64,000 nt of DNA, taken from NCBI GenBank assembly GCA_023392595.1, contig JAEVYU010000056.1, forward strand, positions 62,001 through 126,000, written 5' to 3'. Origin of the DNA: Bacillota bacterium. Its GTDB lineage: Bacteria; Bacillota; UBA4882; UBA8346. The notes beneath the pieces are model-generated. The model had not been told where the DNA came from. It worked only from the letters and a program-made list of their open reading frames with translations, and ran no database searches. Below, piece by piece: positions 8,731 to 17,459 of the stretch. Both the position numbers and the translations under genes were made by a program. Positions within the stretch are counted from its first letter, which is position 1. The number at the start of each line of letters is the position of its first letter.

Positions 8731-8759
8731 ATTATACCATAACCCGACTTCAATAACAA
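8731..8759 (-). promoter_or_regulatory. promoter of tRNA-Arg
   Basis: Minus-strand -35 TTGTTA (8754-8759), 17-nt spacer, consensus -10 TATAAT (8731-8736). The transcript would carry an unusually long leader of roughly 140 nt before the tRNA. Confidence 0.65.
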
Positions 8760-8780
8760 TCTCTATTTTCGAGTTGATAT

Positions 8781-9395
8781 TCAATATAACTGGTATTCCG
8801 TGAGTTCACTGATTAATGATTTTCCCTGGATTGTCAATTCATCTTTTACATAACCCACATTTTTGACCCACCATGTTTTATCGGTATACGCAACACCCTC
8901 CAGACCCGTTCCATAACACTCAATGATAAGCGCCTCAAAGGTCCCGGCGGGAACCGTAACTTTCTCGATACCGATGACTTTGGTGTTCTCCTTCATTTTA
9001 TGGTCATCGGATTCCCAACTCCAGGAGGTTCCAACCGCCATTTTACTCTTCAACACCGGCCAAAGGGGTTTATATTGGTTAAGTCCTACCGGAGACATTT
9101 CGGAAGTTTTAAATAAGCCTTGCTGATTTTGTTCATAATACACAAAAACTTCCGGATTACCCTTTGGATCATATAATATGGCTCCATTTTTGCCGTTGGT
9201 CGGATCAACGATTTTAAATTTTCGTTGATAAACTTGAGAGCTTCCAGGCATTGACAATTTGTAAACCCAATAATTACCGGGTTTCATCGGGAAATAGGCT
9301 GCCGCATCTCCCGAATCGTCCCCAAACACGATTCCACCCAAAACAGAAACGACAATCGCCAAAGAAATTAAAAAAACGATCTTCTGAATTTTCAT
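8781..9395 (-). CDS. exported protein of unknown function
   Basis: 204 residues. A signal peptide or membrane anchor covers residues ~1-25 (KIVFLISLAIVVSVLGGIVF). The mature part is beta-rich, with PMKPGNYWVYKLSMPGSSQV near the start and VPAGTFEALIIE..GVAYTDKTWWVKNVGYVK near the end. This is the pattern of small exported proteins that start with F/YFPL..G..W.Y and have a T-x-W(Y/W)-x-x-G-V-G stretch; the function of these is not known. The ATG at 9395 is chosen over one 21 nt upstream because AAAGGAGAA lies 8 nt before it. It stands alone, with tRNA genes on either side. Confidence 0.8.
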   Translation of the reverse strand: MKIQKIVFLISLAIVVSVLGGIVFGDDSGDAAAYFPMKPGNYWVYKLSMPGSSQVYQRKFKIVDPTNGKNGAILYDPKGNPEVFVYYEQNQQGLFKTSEMSPVGLNQYKPLWPVLKSKMAVGTSWSWESDDHKMKENTKVIGIEKVTVPAGTFEALIIECYGTGLEGVAYTDKTWWVKNVGYVKDELTIQGKSLISELTEYQLY

Positions 9396-9540
9396 GGTAA
9401 ATTCTCCTTTGAACATGGTTTATAATACCACGGGGATTCAATCCGCTATTCATCGTCAAACGGTTGGATCGATCAACAAGCATCCACAATAAGCCGGATC
9501 CTGATGAGGAAAATTTATGAATTCCGTCCTTCGCAAATTA

Positions 9541-9572
9541 AATAAAAAAGCTTCCCGACAAACCAGGAAGCT
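9541..9572 (-). terminator. terminator after tRNA-Gly
   Basis: Minus-strand AGCTTCC / GGAAGCT stem with a 10-nt loop followed by TTTTTTATT, starting 13 nt past the tRNA 3' end. Confidence 0.85.
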
Positions 9573-9584
9573 AAAATTGCATAT

Positions 9585-9660
9585 TGGAGCGGGAAACGGG
9601 GCTCGAACCCGCCACATTCAGCTTGGAAGGCTGACGCTCTACCAACTGAGCTACTCCCGC
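9585..9660 (-). tRNA. tRNA-Gly (anticodon TCC)
   Basis: Complete 76-nt cloverleaf with encoded CCA. Acceptor GCGGGAG pairs with TTCCCGC (one G-T). The anticodon stem CAGCC/GGCTG-type arm carries TTCCAA (anticodon TCC). The T arm is GCGGG-TTCGAGC-CCCGT. Confidence 0.96.
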
Positions 9661-9673
9661 ATCGGCAAAAATT

Positions 9674-9702
9674 ATTTTACCATACCGGCAGGCTCCCGTC
9701 AA
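9674..9702 (-). promoter_or_regulatory. promoter of tRNA-Gly
   Basis: Minus-strand -35 TTGACG (9697-9702), 17-nt spacer, -10 TAAAAT (9674-9679), 13 bp before the tRNA. It overlaps no gene; DUF523 ends at 9716. Confidence 0.8.
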
Positions 9703-9715
9703 GAAGATATATCTG

Positions 9716-10201
9716 TTAATTATCTCCAAATTGATTTTTTATGAAATCCTGCTCCGAATGAACTTCCACGCCGATACTGCGTAATAAAGCCGTGGTGACC
9801 CCGTCTCCGTCTCGCAAGGTACCGCTAAAAGTTCCGTCATAGATCTTCCCCACGCCGCATGAAGGGCTTTTGGCCTTTAAAACCACAAAATCCGGGCGGT
9901 GTTTATGAACCTGTTCGGCTACAGCTCCGGCGCCTCTTAAAAATTCTTCCGTTACATCCCTTCCGGCCTCATTGACGACCCTGGCGATTCCTTCCAAAAC
10001 CCCGGCGCCATCACCATTTTGTATCTCTGCGGGAGGACGGGGGCTTTTCATTCCTCCGGCGGCTTCCGGACAAAAAGAAATGAATTGATAGCCTGCCAAT
10101 ATCGAACGCAACTCGGGTACTTCCCGGCTTGTCCCATCATAGCGGCAGGGGATGCCGAGCAAACACCCGCTGACCAGAACAACTTTTTTACCATCATCCA
10201 T
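9716..10201 (-). CDS. DUF523 family protein
   Basis: 161 residues, the usual size of stand-alone DUF523 proteins. Family motifs are clear: VSGCLLGIPCRYDG at the N-terminus, CPEAAGGMKSPRPPAEI, and KAKSPSCGVGKIYDGTF with conserved Cys residues that may bind metal. The biochemical role is not established. The ATG at 10201 places the first motif at the usual distance from the start; a longer frame to 10306 has no homology-like sequence. The following 10202-10434 shows no gene I can support. Confidence 0.9.
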   Translation of the reverse strand: MDDGKKVVLVSGCLLGIPCRYDGTSREVPELRSILAGYQFISFCPEAAGGMKSPRPPAEIQNGDGAGVLEGIARVVNEAGRDVTEEFLRGAGAVAEQVHKHRPDFVVLKAKSPSCGVGKIYDGTFSGTLRDGDGVTTALLRSIGVEVHSEQDFIKNQFGDN

Positions 10202-10434
10202 GATCAAAACCACCCGCTTCAATTTAACGAATTTGAAATCACACCAGCATTTCTCCATTATCAGCATTTCAAACCCGAATGTCAACCCGATAACGGGATG
10301 TTCCAAAAGTTATTCCCGGGTAGGCCCGGACATGATGAAGAAATACAATATGTTGAAATTACCGCAATCCATGAAGGATTATCGGCCTATACCGTATTTC
10401 TTACCGATTTTAGATAGCTTTTCCAGTCTGATCC

Positions 10435-11493
10435 TTATAAATGTCTCTTTTCTTCCAGGATATTTTTTACTTTGAATGGCTCGGATATTCCTCCCAAAAC
10501 GATTTTAGATGCAGCAAATTCAGGAATGGAAATCAATAAATCTCCGATACCCATTAACTTGCCAACCCACGATTGTCTTACCGTTATTTCGGCAATCATT
10601 GACAAACTCACATCCAGCAGTTTATGCTGGTATTTATCAAAGATCATGAGCTTACGGTCGGTTACTTTATAACAATTACTGATAGGAATTTTATACCAGC
10701 TTTGCGTTCCCTCCCAAATTACACTATCTTCTTCAAACCTATACCCATCGTTTTCACTTAGCGCGGGTTCGGGAATCTCCGGTTCGGAAAGGAGTTCCTT
10801 GACAACAGGCTCCTCGGCAACTTCCTCTCTATCATCCGGCGGCACTTCCACCTTCACTGGTTCGACCGGAATTCCCTCTCCGGAATCTTCCTGGTTTTCA
10901 AGAGGCGCTTGGCCCTCCTGGTCAACGCCCGGCTCTGCCTTTTCTTGATCAGAGATTTGCGATAGCATCTGTTCTTCCAGGAATGTATTTTTTAGACCCG
11001 TTTCATCCGGGGATTTCAATTTCATATCATTCCCGGTTACCCGGTGCTCTTTCAGTCTGCCTTTAACCGGGCCCTCTCTTTTAAAACTATGGGGTGGGAT
11101 TTCATATTTAAAGTGCACTCCATCGACTGCCATTTCAACCTTTTGCGGCTTGATAATCCCCTTGCCCAATTGACTTTCAGAATCAAAACCGCCCGGCTCC
11201 GCTTTACCAGGCTCCGGACTCATTTTATCATTGAGCATTTCATCCTGCTTTTGATCGGAAGGATTGGGTAAACTCGGGGATGAATTTTCTACCCCCTTAT
11301 TAAACTCAGCGTTTCCCTCCGGATTATTTTCGGAGGGACCATTGAGAAAGTCAGCAGAGACCGGTACTTTAGCGCCAATATCGGATATAGGAGCGTGATC
11401 GGGTTTCCGGTTTTGGGAAACATGGTTTCCGCAAGACGGACAAATATTCGTCTCACTCGTATAGTAGACGCCGCAATCGGAGCAATATGCCAT
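10435..11493 (-). CDS. zinc-ribbon protein with acidic linker and PH-like end
   Basis: 352 residues. The N-terminus is a four-Cys zinc ribbon (CSDCGVYY..NICPSCGNH). A long Pro/Glu-rich, low-complexity linker follows (~residues 35-250). The C-terminal ~100 residues look like a compact beta-rich domain (SWYKIPISNCYKVTDRKLMI..HKLLDVSLSMIAEITV), similar to PH-like membrane-associated domains in other zinc-ribbon proteins. Function unknown. The ATG at 11493 follows GAGAGGTGA; the upstream GTG lies inside that ribosome-binding site. Confidence 0.8.
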   Translation of the reverse strand: MAYCSDCGVYYTSETNICPSCGNHVSQNRKPDHAPISDIGAKVPVSADFLNGPSENNPEGNAEFNKGVENSSPSLPNPSDQKQDEMLNDKMSPEPGKAEPGGFDSESQLGKGIIKPQKVEMAVDGVHFKYEIPPHSFKREGPVKGRLKEHRVTGNDMKLKSPDETGLKNTFLEEQMLSQISDQEKAEPGVDQEGQAPLENQEDSGEGIPVEPVKVEVPPDDREEVAEEPVVKELLSEPEIPEPALSENDGYRFEEDSVIWEGTQSWYKIPISNCYKVTDRKLMIFDKYQHKLLDVSLSMIAEITVRQSWVGKLMGIGDLLISIPEFAASKIVLGGISEPFKVKNILEEKRHL

Positions 11494-11627
11494 AAAAATC
11501 ACCTCTCGGGGAGTTCTTATTCCATTTATATGAAAAGCCGGCTATTTTATTCCAGTAAAGGCTTACAAACACACTAAAGTTGCCTGGTTGAAATATGCTA
11601 TAATAAAAAAAACTTTTGAGGGTAAAC

Positions 11628-13031
11628 ATGAAAAAATTATGGACATCCTTAAGTCAAAACCGCCGGTTTCGTCTGGTCACTCTGACTTTGCTGGTTTGTT
11701 TTTTTACCCTTTCCTTTATTCAGCTATTCTCGGCAACGTCTTTTACCGTTAACTCGCTATCTTTTAAATTACAAAATAAATTTTCGTTCCAGGGCGGCAC
11801 TATGATAGAAGTTCCGCCCATCGGCCGTTTATTTTTCCAGTCTCACAAAACTCCCTGGCAATTTATTATTACTCTGGATGAAGTCGATTTCTCCGGCTTG
11901 GCGAAACAGTTGAACTCCTTGCCGTCGAAACAGCAGTGGTTGCCTTTATTGCAACATCAGGTGAAATCGATGATGATGTCTTTTTTCCTGTCCGTTGTAT
12001 TTTACGGTCTACTTGGAGGAACCCTTATATTATTGGTGTTTAGAGTTAAACCCTTATCCAGACTTTTTCTTTACGGGATTCTCTGTTCCGTGGCCACGAT
12101 CTTTATTTTGATTGGGATGACCATCATCTCCTATCAGCCCAAAGAGATTGAACATCCCAAATATCAGGGAGTCCTGTCCGCCGCTCCCTGGGCCATGAAT
12201 TTAGTCACGATGAGCTTAGATAATATTGAAGTGATCGGAAACAATCTGAAAAAAATCTCCCAGGGGCTGCCGGTTTTATTCAAACAAGCCGAAGACATGA
12301 AAAACATGGGGAATATGCAATCGGATATTAAAGTTTTGCACGTCAGCGACATTCATAATAACCCGGCGGCTTTCGACTTCATCAGCGAGTTGGTTTCAAA
12401 CTTCAAAATCCAATTCATTATCGATACCGGCGACTTAACCGATTACGGAACCGCCCTTGAGGCTAACATTATCGAAAGAATTCCCGGGCTGAAAGTACCT
12501 TACGTATTTATTCCCGGTAACCATGAATCGCCCTTGATTACCAAACGTCTTGTTCATACCAAGAACGTTATTGTTGTAGTAAAAAAAGATCTGCGTGTCT
12601 ACGGACTCACCATAGCGGGCGCCGCAGACCCGGCTGCCAGAATCTACAATTCGGATGTGGCCCCGGCCGGACAATATCTGGAAACCGCAAAAGCTTTCAA
12701 GGAACGAATCATTGATAGTGATAAACTGCCTGATATTATTGCAGTCCATAACCGCAATCTCGCCGAGGATTTGATTGGATCCGTTCCGGTCATCCTCCAT
12801 GGTCATAACCATCAATACAAACTCTCGGTGGAGAAGAAGACCGTTATTGATAATGCGGGGACAACCGGTTCCGCAGGTATAAGAGGTTTTGTCGATAAAG
12901 CCGTGCCTTATAGCGCCTCGATCTTATACTGGAAAAAAGGGCCCCGGAATAAAATGATCCTCCATGCCGTGGATTCCATCAAGATTAACGGCGGGGAAGG
13001 AACTTTAACGGTCGATCGCCGTACTTTTTAA
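11628..13031 (+). CDS. membrane-anchored metallophosphoesterase
   Basis: 467 residues. Two membrane segments (~13-35 and ~105-135, with another near 150-170) precede a calcineurin-like phosphoesterase domain at ~240-440. All metal-binding motifs are present: VLHVSDIHNN, DTGDLTDYG, PGNHES, and LHGHNHQY. The catalytic domain probably faces outside, but the topology is inferred. The substrate is unknown; this family includes phospholipid and nucleotide phosphatases. The ATG at 11628 follows GAGGG at 8 nt, with a TATAAT box at 11599-11604. Next gene downstream, on the same strand, is the ankyrin protein. Confidence 0.88.
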   Translation: MKKLWTSLSQNRRFRLVTLTLLVCFFTLSFIQLFSATSFTVNSLSFKLQNKFSFQGGTMIEVPPIGRLFFQSHKTPWQFIITLDEVDFSGLAKQLNSLPSKQQWLPLLQHQVKSMMMSFFLSVVFYGLLGGTLILLVFRVKPLSRLFLYGILCSVATIFILIGMTIISYQPKEIEHPKYQGVLSAAPWAMNLVTMSLDNIEVIGNNLKKISQGLPVLFKQAEDMKNMGNMQSDIKVLHVSDIHNNPAAFDFISELVSNFKIQFIIDTGDLTDYGTALEANIIERIPGLKVPYVFIPGNHESPLITKRLVHTKNVIVVVKKDLRVYGLTIAGAADPAARIYNSDVAPAGQYLETAKAFKERIIDSDKLPDIIAVHNRNLAEDLIGSVPVILHGHNHQYKLSVEKKTVIDNAGTTGSAGIRGFVDKAVPYSASILYWKKGPRNKMILHAVDSIKINGGEGTLTVDRRTF

Positions 13032-13235
13032 CTTGAATCCGGCAAGTAACCCCAAAACCATCGTTGTATATAAACTTGCCGGATCGAGGTTTAAATCACC
13101 TTCCGGGATATTCAGGAATACAGCCCCGTCAAGCAAGGGGAATGAAGCGGCAGGATTTTTACAATGATTTATTGAATTTACATTTTGTGGAGTATTGTTT
13201 TCCGGAATCGGTTTTGGAAGGAAGGAAGGAATTGC

Positions 13236-15335
13236 ATGAGAATTAAATTATCGATTGCTCTTTCGCTTTTATGGGTATTCGTCCTCCCCCTTGCTGCGCA
13301 GGCTGAAGATCTCAATTCCAATTTGTTAAATGCAGTCTCCAAGAACAAGGCTTCCTTGGTTAGAAATCTGATTCATAAAGGCGCGGATATTAATACACGG
13401 GGGGATCAACAATGGACTCCGTTGATCATTGCCTCCGACAAGGGCTTTACATCCATTGTCAAAATACTGCTGGATAAGGGCGCCGATCCGAACTTACAGG
13501 ACAATTATGGTTCCACCGCCCTCATTCACGCTGTGAAAAATAAATATCTGCCCATTGTCGAATTGATTCTCAAAAATCCCCAAGCCGATTTCAATCTTCG
13601 CACCACGGAAGGTTATACGGCTCTGATGTATGCCGTCAAGGTCAATCACCAAAGGATTATTCAGTTTCTCCTCAACAAAGGGGCAAATCTCTCTCTTAGT
13701 TCCATTTGGGCCGCGAAGAAAGGCGACACTGCTTTACTGGCCGGTTTGATTAAAAACTATCAAGCCAACATCAATGAAAAGGACGCTCAAGGCTGGAACT
13801 CCATATTATGGGCTGCTAAAAACGGTTATCCGGATACCGTCAAACTTTTAATGGATAACGGCGGAGAAGTAGATTATACCGCAAAAGACGGAACGACCCC
13901 GCTAATCGCCGCTGCTGCCAGCGGAAATAAAGAAACCGTTCAAATCCTACTCAAAAAAGCCACCAATCTCGAGGCTGCTGATAATAACGGTTGGAATGCA
14001 TTGTTATGGGAGTCCGCTCAAGGCCATACCTTGAACGTTTCCCTGATGATCGCCAAAGGGATGAATGTAGACGGCAAGGATCGGAAAGGGTTTACACCAC
14101 TGATGGCGGCAGCCGCAGAAAACCATCTTGAAACAGCCAATTTTTTACTCAGTCATAAGGCTTCCGTTAATATGGCGGACTCCAACCAGTGGCCGGCTCT
14201 TTTTTGGGCCGTTTCCAAAGGCAGTACCGATACTGCCAAATTGTTAATGGAAAACGAGGCCAATCTTAATGGAACGGATATTCACCGCCGAACCCCATTA
14301 ATGCTGGCCGCCGGTCAAGGTAACCTTGAGATAGCGCGGAGTTTGATTTTCTATGGGGCCACCCTTAATGCAAGCGACGAAAACGGGTGGACCGCTTTAC
14401 ATTTTGCCGTCGCCCAAGACCATCAAGACCTCCTGCAACTGCTGCTATCCAAAGGCGCAGATGCGGCTATCCGCAACAAGGACGGGGATACGCCGTTGTT
14501 AATGGCGGCCAAAAACGGCCAATCGGCTCAATTCAAGGCCTTTATCGCGGGCGGAGTCAATCCGAACTCCGTCTTCATCGAGGCCATCCGCAAAAAAGAT
14601 GGGTCCACCTCCAATGCCTTGCTCAACCAGGGCGCCGATCCTAATAGCAAAGATGGTAGCGGCACACCCGCTTTAATCCTGGCTGTTAAGTCCAATCAGA
14701 GTCAAATGGTCCGGGCATTGATCCAAAAGGGCGCGGCAGTTAATGCCAGGGATCGTGACGGCGATACCGCTCTGATTTTGGCATCCATGTATGGCTATGG
14801 GGATTTGGTGTCAATTTTGCTGGCTTCGGGCGCGGATGGGAATATCCAGGGCCGGGGTGGTTGGACCGCCTTGATGTGGGCGATTCAAACGGGGGCGGTT
14901 GATATCATCCGCCCATTAATGGATGCTCATCCCGATGTAAACTTGAAGACGGCTCAATCAGGATGGACCGCTCTGATGATAGCCGCCAAATGCGGCCAAA
15001 TGCAAGGTTTAAAGCTGCTGGTGGAAAACCGTTCACCCATCCATACCCAAGATAAGGATGGAGATAATGCATTAATCATCGCTATTCTTTATCGAAAGGC
15101 CGATGCGGTTCAATATCTAATCGATAATGGCGCCGAAGTCAATTCCCAGCGTCAAGACGGCTCCACAGCCGTCATGGTGGCCAGTTTCGAAGGCGAGGTT
15201 TCCATGGTAAAAATGCTTCTCAGCAAAGGACCGGATTTGTCGCTCCGCAATCGCAGCGGCTGCACAGCTTTAAATGCCGCCAGCCGCTACCCGGAGATTA
15301 CGAGAATGCTTAAAAATGCCGGAGCCAAAGAATAA
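13236..15335 (+). CDS. exported ankyrin-repeat protein
   Basis: 699 residues. A cleavable signal peptide (residues ~1-21, ending ..PLAAQAED) is followed by roughly twenty 33-residue ankyrin repeats to the C-terminus. Repeats show the usual G-x-T-P/A-L-x-x-A-A-x-x-G-x and L-L-x-x-G-A-D/N patterns (GWTALHFAVAQDHQDLLQ). No catalytic domain is attached. It probably acts outside the cytoplasm as a protein-binding scaffold. The ATG at 13236 follows GGAAGGAAGGAA; an in-frame start at 13185 lacks one. It converges on typA with only 5 bp between stops. Confidence 0.9.
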   Translation: MRIKLSIALSLLWVFVLPLAAQAEDLNSNLLNAVSKNKASLVRNLIHKGADINTRGDQQWTPLIIASDKGFTSIVKILLDKGADPNLQDNYGSTALIHAVKNKYLPIVELILKNPQADFNLRTTEGYTALMYAVKVNHQRIIQFLLNKGANLSLSSIWAAKKGDTALLAGLIKNYQANINEKDAQGWNSILWAAKNGYPDTVKLLMDNGGEVDYTAKDGTTPLIAAAASGNKETVQILLKKATNLEAADNNGWNALLWESAQGHTLNVSLMIAKGMNVDGKDRKGFTPLMAAAAENHLETANFLLSHKASVNMADSNQWPALFWAVSKGSTDTAKLLMENEANLNGTDIHRRTPLMLAAGQGNLEIARSLIFYGATLNASDENGWTALHFAVAQDHQDLLQLLLSKGADAAIRNKDGDTPLLMAAKNGQSAQFKAFIAGGVNPNSVFIEAIRKKDGSTSNALLNQGADPNSKDGSGTPALILAVKSNQSQMVRALIQKGAAVNARDRDGDTALILASMYGYGDLVSILLASGADGNIQGRGGWTALMWAIQTGAVDIIRPLMDAHPDVNLKTAQSGWTALMIAAKCGQMQGLKLLVENRSPIHTQDKDGDNALIIAILYRKADAVQYLIDNGAEVNSQRQDGSTAVMVASFEGEVSMVKMLLSKGPDLSLRNRSGCTALNAASRYPEITRMLKNAGAKE

Positions 15336-15340
15336 AGCGT

Positions 15341-17170
15341 TCAAACGGCAGAAGCGTCCTTGCTCCTTTTGGCCATTCTTTCCCGGTCACTCTTGTCGAG
15401 GATCTTTTTACGCAAGCGGATCGAACTCGGGGTGACCTCGACCAATTCGTCATCCTCAATATATTCCATGGCCTGTTCCAACGTAAAACTTCGCGGCGGA
15501 GTCAGGCGGATGGTTTCATCCGAAGTACTGGCCCGCATATTGGTAAGATGCTTTTTCTTACAAACATTGACATCCAGATCCCCTTCGCGGGAATTTTCCC
15601 CGACGATCATGCCGGCGTAAATCTTATCGATCGGGCTGATGAACAATGAACCCCGTTCCTCAACATTATGAATCCCATAGGTGGTCGCTTCGCCGGACTC
15701 AAAAGCCGTTAATACTCCGCGGCTTCTGGTGGCGATTTCGCCTTTCCAGGGTCCATATTTTTCAAACATATGGTTCATGATGCCTTCGCCCTTGGTGGCG
15801 GTCAAAAATTCCGAACGAAAACCAATCAAACCGCGGGCCGGAATTAAGAATTCCAGTTTCACATTTTTTTCGCCCGCCGGTTGCATATTAATCATCTCAG
15901 CCCGCCGTTTGCCCAAATTCTCAATGACGCTTCCGGAAAATTCTTCCGGGAGATTGATGAAAAGGCGCTCGTAAGGTTCACACAATTCTCCGTCAATCCG
16001 CTTTAAAATCGGCCGCGGTTTGGATATTTGCAGTTCATAACCTTCCCGGCGCATGGTTTCTATTAAAATGCCCAAATGTAACTCACCCCGTCCGGACACT
16101 TCATAGGAATCCGGGGAGTCGGTTTCCGACACCCGCAGGCTGACATTGGTCTCCGCCTCTTTGAACAGGCGTTCCCGGATATGGCGGGAGGTAACAAATT
16201 TACCCTCTTTACCGGCAAAGGGACTGTCATTGACAATGAAATTCATGGTCAAGGTCGGTTCATCGACGGTTAACAATGGTAACGGAGAGGGATTTTCGGG
16301 ATCGGTAACGGTTTCGCCGATATTGACTTTACCAAGTCCAGCCACGGCCACAATGTCGCCTGCCGATGCCTTATCGACTTCTTTTCGTTTTAAGCCATCC
16401 CAAACCCATAGTTTACCGATTTTAATGGTTTCCAGTTTTTCGTCTTGCTTCGAAAGACCCACCAATTGACCTGCATTCAAGCTGCCGTTGTGAATCCGGC
16501 CAATTCCGACCCGGCCCACATAATCATCGTAATCCAGGGTATTGATTTGCAGTTGCAATACGGCATTCTCATCTCCCGAAGGCGCCGGAACCTCTTTTTC
16601 GATCATCTCAAAGACCGGTTTCATGTCCGTGCCCGGTTGTTGCCAATCTAAAGTAGCCTTACCGGTACGGGCCGAAGCATAAATAACCGGGAACTCCAGC
16701 TGCCAGTCCTCCGCTTCCAGCTCCACAAACAGGTCGAAAACCTCATTTAACACTTCGTCCGGCCGTGCATCCGGGCGGTCGATTTTATTGACCACTACAA
16801 TGATCCGCAGCCCCACTTCCAATGCTTTTCTCAGCACGAATTTGGTTTGGGCCATCGGTCCCTCAAAGGCATCCACCAACAACAAGGCCCCGTCCACCAT
16901 TCGCAAGACCCGTTCCACTTCCCCGCCGAAATCGGCGTGGCCCGGGGTATCCACAATATTAATCTTTAGATCGCCGTAATTGACGGCGGTATTTTTCGAT
17001 AGGATCGTAATCCCGCGTTCCCGTTCCAAATCGTTACTGTCCATAACCCGTTCCACAACCCGTTCATTATCCCTGAAAATCCCGGATTGTCTCAGTAAAC
17101 AGTCGACCAAGGTCGTTTTGCCGTGGTCAACGTGGGCAATAATTGCAATATTTCGAATATTTTCCTTCAT
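15341..17170 (-). CDS. typA: ribosome-associated GTPase TypA/BipA
   Basis: Translational GTPase of the EF-G-like family, needed for ribosome assembly and stress growth. The G motifs are clear: IAHVDHGKTTL (G1), DTPGHADF (G3), NKIDRPDAR (G4). The N-terminal GTPase and beta-barrel domains are followed by the BipA-specific C-terminal region (EFSGSVIENLGKRRAEM, PARGLIGFRSEFLTATKG). At 609 residues it is full length. It is transcribed alone, convergent with the ankyrin gene. The 289 bp upstream to 17459 hold no other gene. Confidence 0.97.
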   Translation of the reverse strand: MKENIRNIAIIAHVDHGKTTLVDCLLRQSGIFRDNERVVERVMDSNDLERERGITILSKNTAVNYGDLKINIVDTPGHADFGGEVERVLRMVDGALLLVDAFEGPMAQTKFVLRKALEVGLRIIVVVNKIDRPDARPDEVLNEVFDLFVELEAEDWQLEFPVIYASARTGKATLDWQQPGTDMKPVFEMIEKEVPAPSGDENAVLQLQINTLDYDDYVGRVGIGRIHNGSLNAGQLVGLSKQDEKLETIKIGKLWVWDGLKRKEVDKASAGDIVAVAGLGKVNIGETVTDPENPSPLPLLTVDEPTLTMNFIVNDSPFAGKEGKFVTSRHIRERLFKEAETNVSLRVSETDSPDSYEVSGRGELHLGILIETMRREGYELQISKPRPILKRIDGELCEPYERLFINLPEEFSGSVIENLGKRRAEMINMQPAGEKNVKLEFLIPARGLIGFRSEFLTATKGEGIMNHMFEKYGPWKGEIATRSRGVLTAFESGEATTYGIHNVEERGSLFISPIDKIYAGMIVGENSREGDLDVNVCKKKHLTNMRASTSDETIRLTPPRSFTLEQAMEYIEDDELVEVTPSSIRLRKKILDKSDRERMAKRSKDASAV

Positions 17171-17459
17171 CGAGTTATCAGTAACCTCACTTTATTCTCA
17201 TTATTCAACAATTATCTATTAAACCACGATTTAGGAAGGATTGCAATTACAAATCCTTAAATTTTTATGGTTTTTCTTCCAACGTTTTTTAACAACCCGC
17301 GATTCGGGACAGAACCCGTTTTTAAGAAATGGGAATTCATCCCATGCAGTAGCCTTTTTTTAAATTTTATCCATATTAGCGATGTAAAACGAAAGGTATT
17401 ATGTATAATATATCGAATTCATTTCACAATCTGTAATCCGCTAAAAAGGAGCAAAAGTT

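Noticed and set aside
15360..17222. Several plus-strand frames opposite typA
   Set aside because: Shadow frames of a strongly conserved gene on the other strand.
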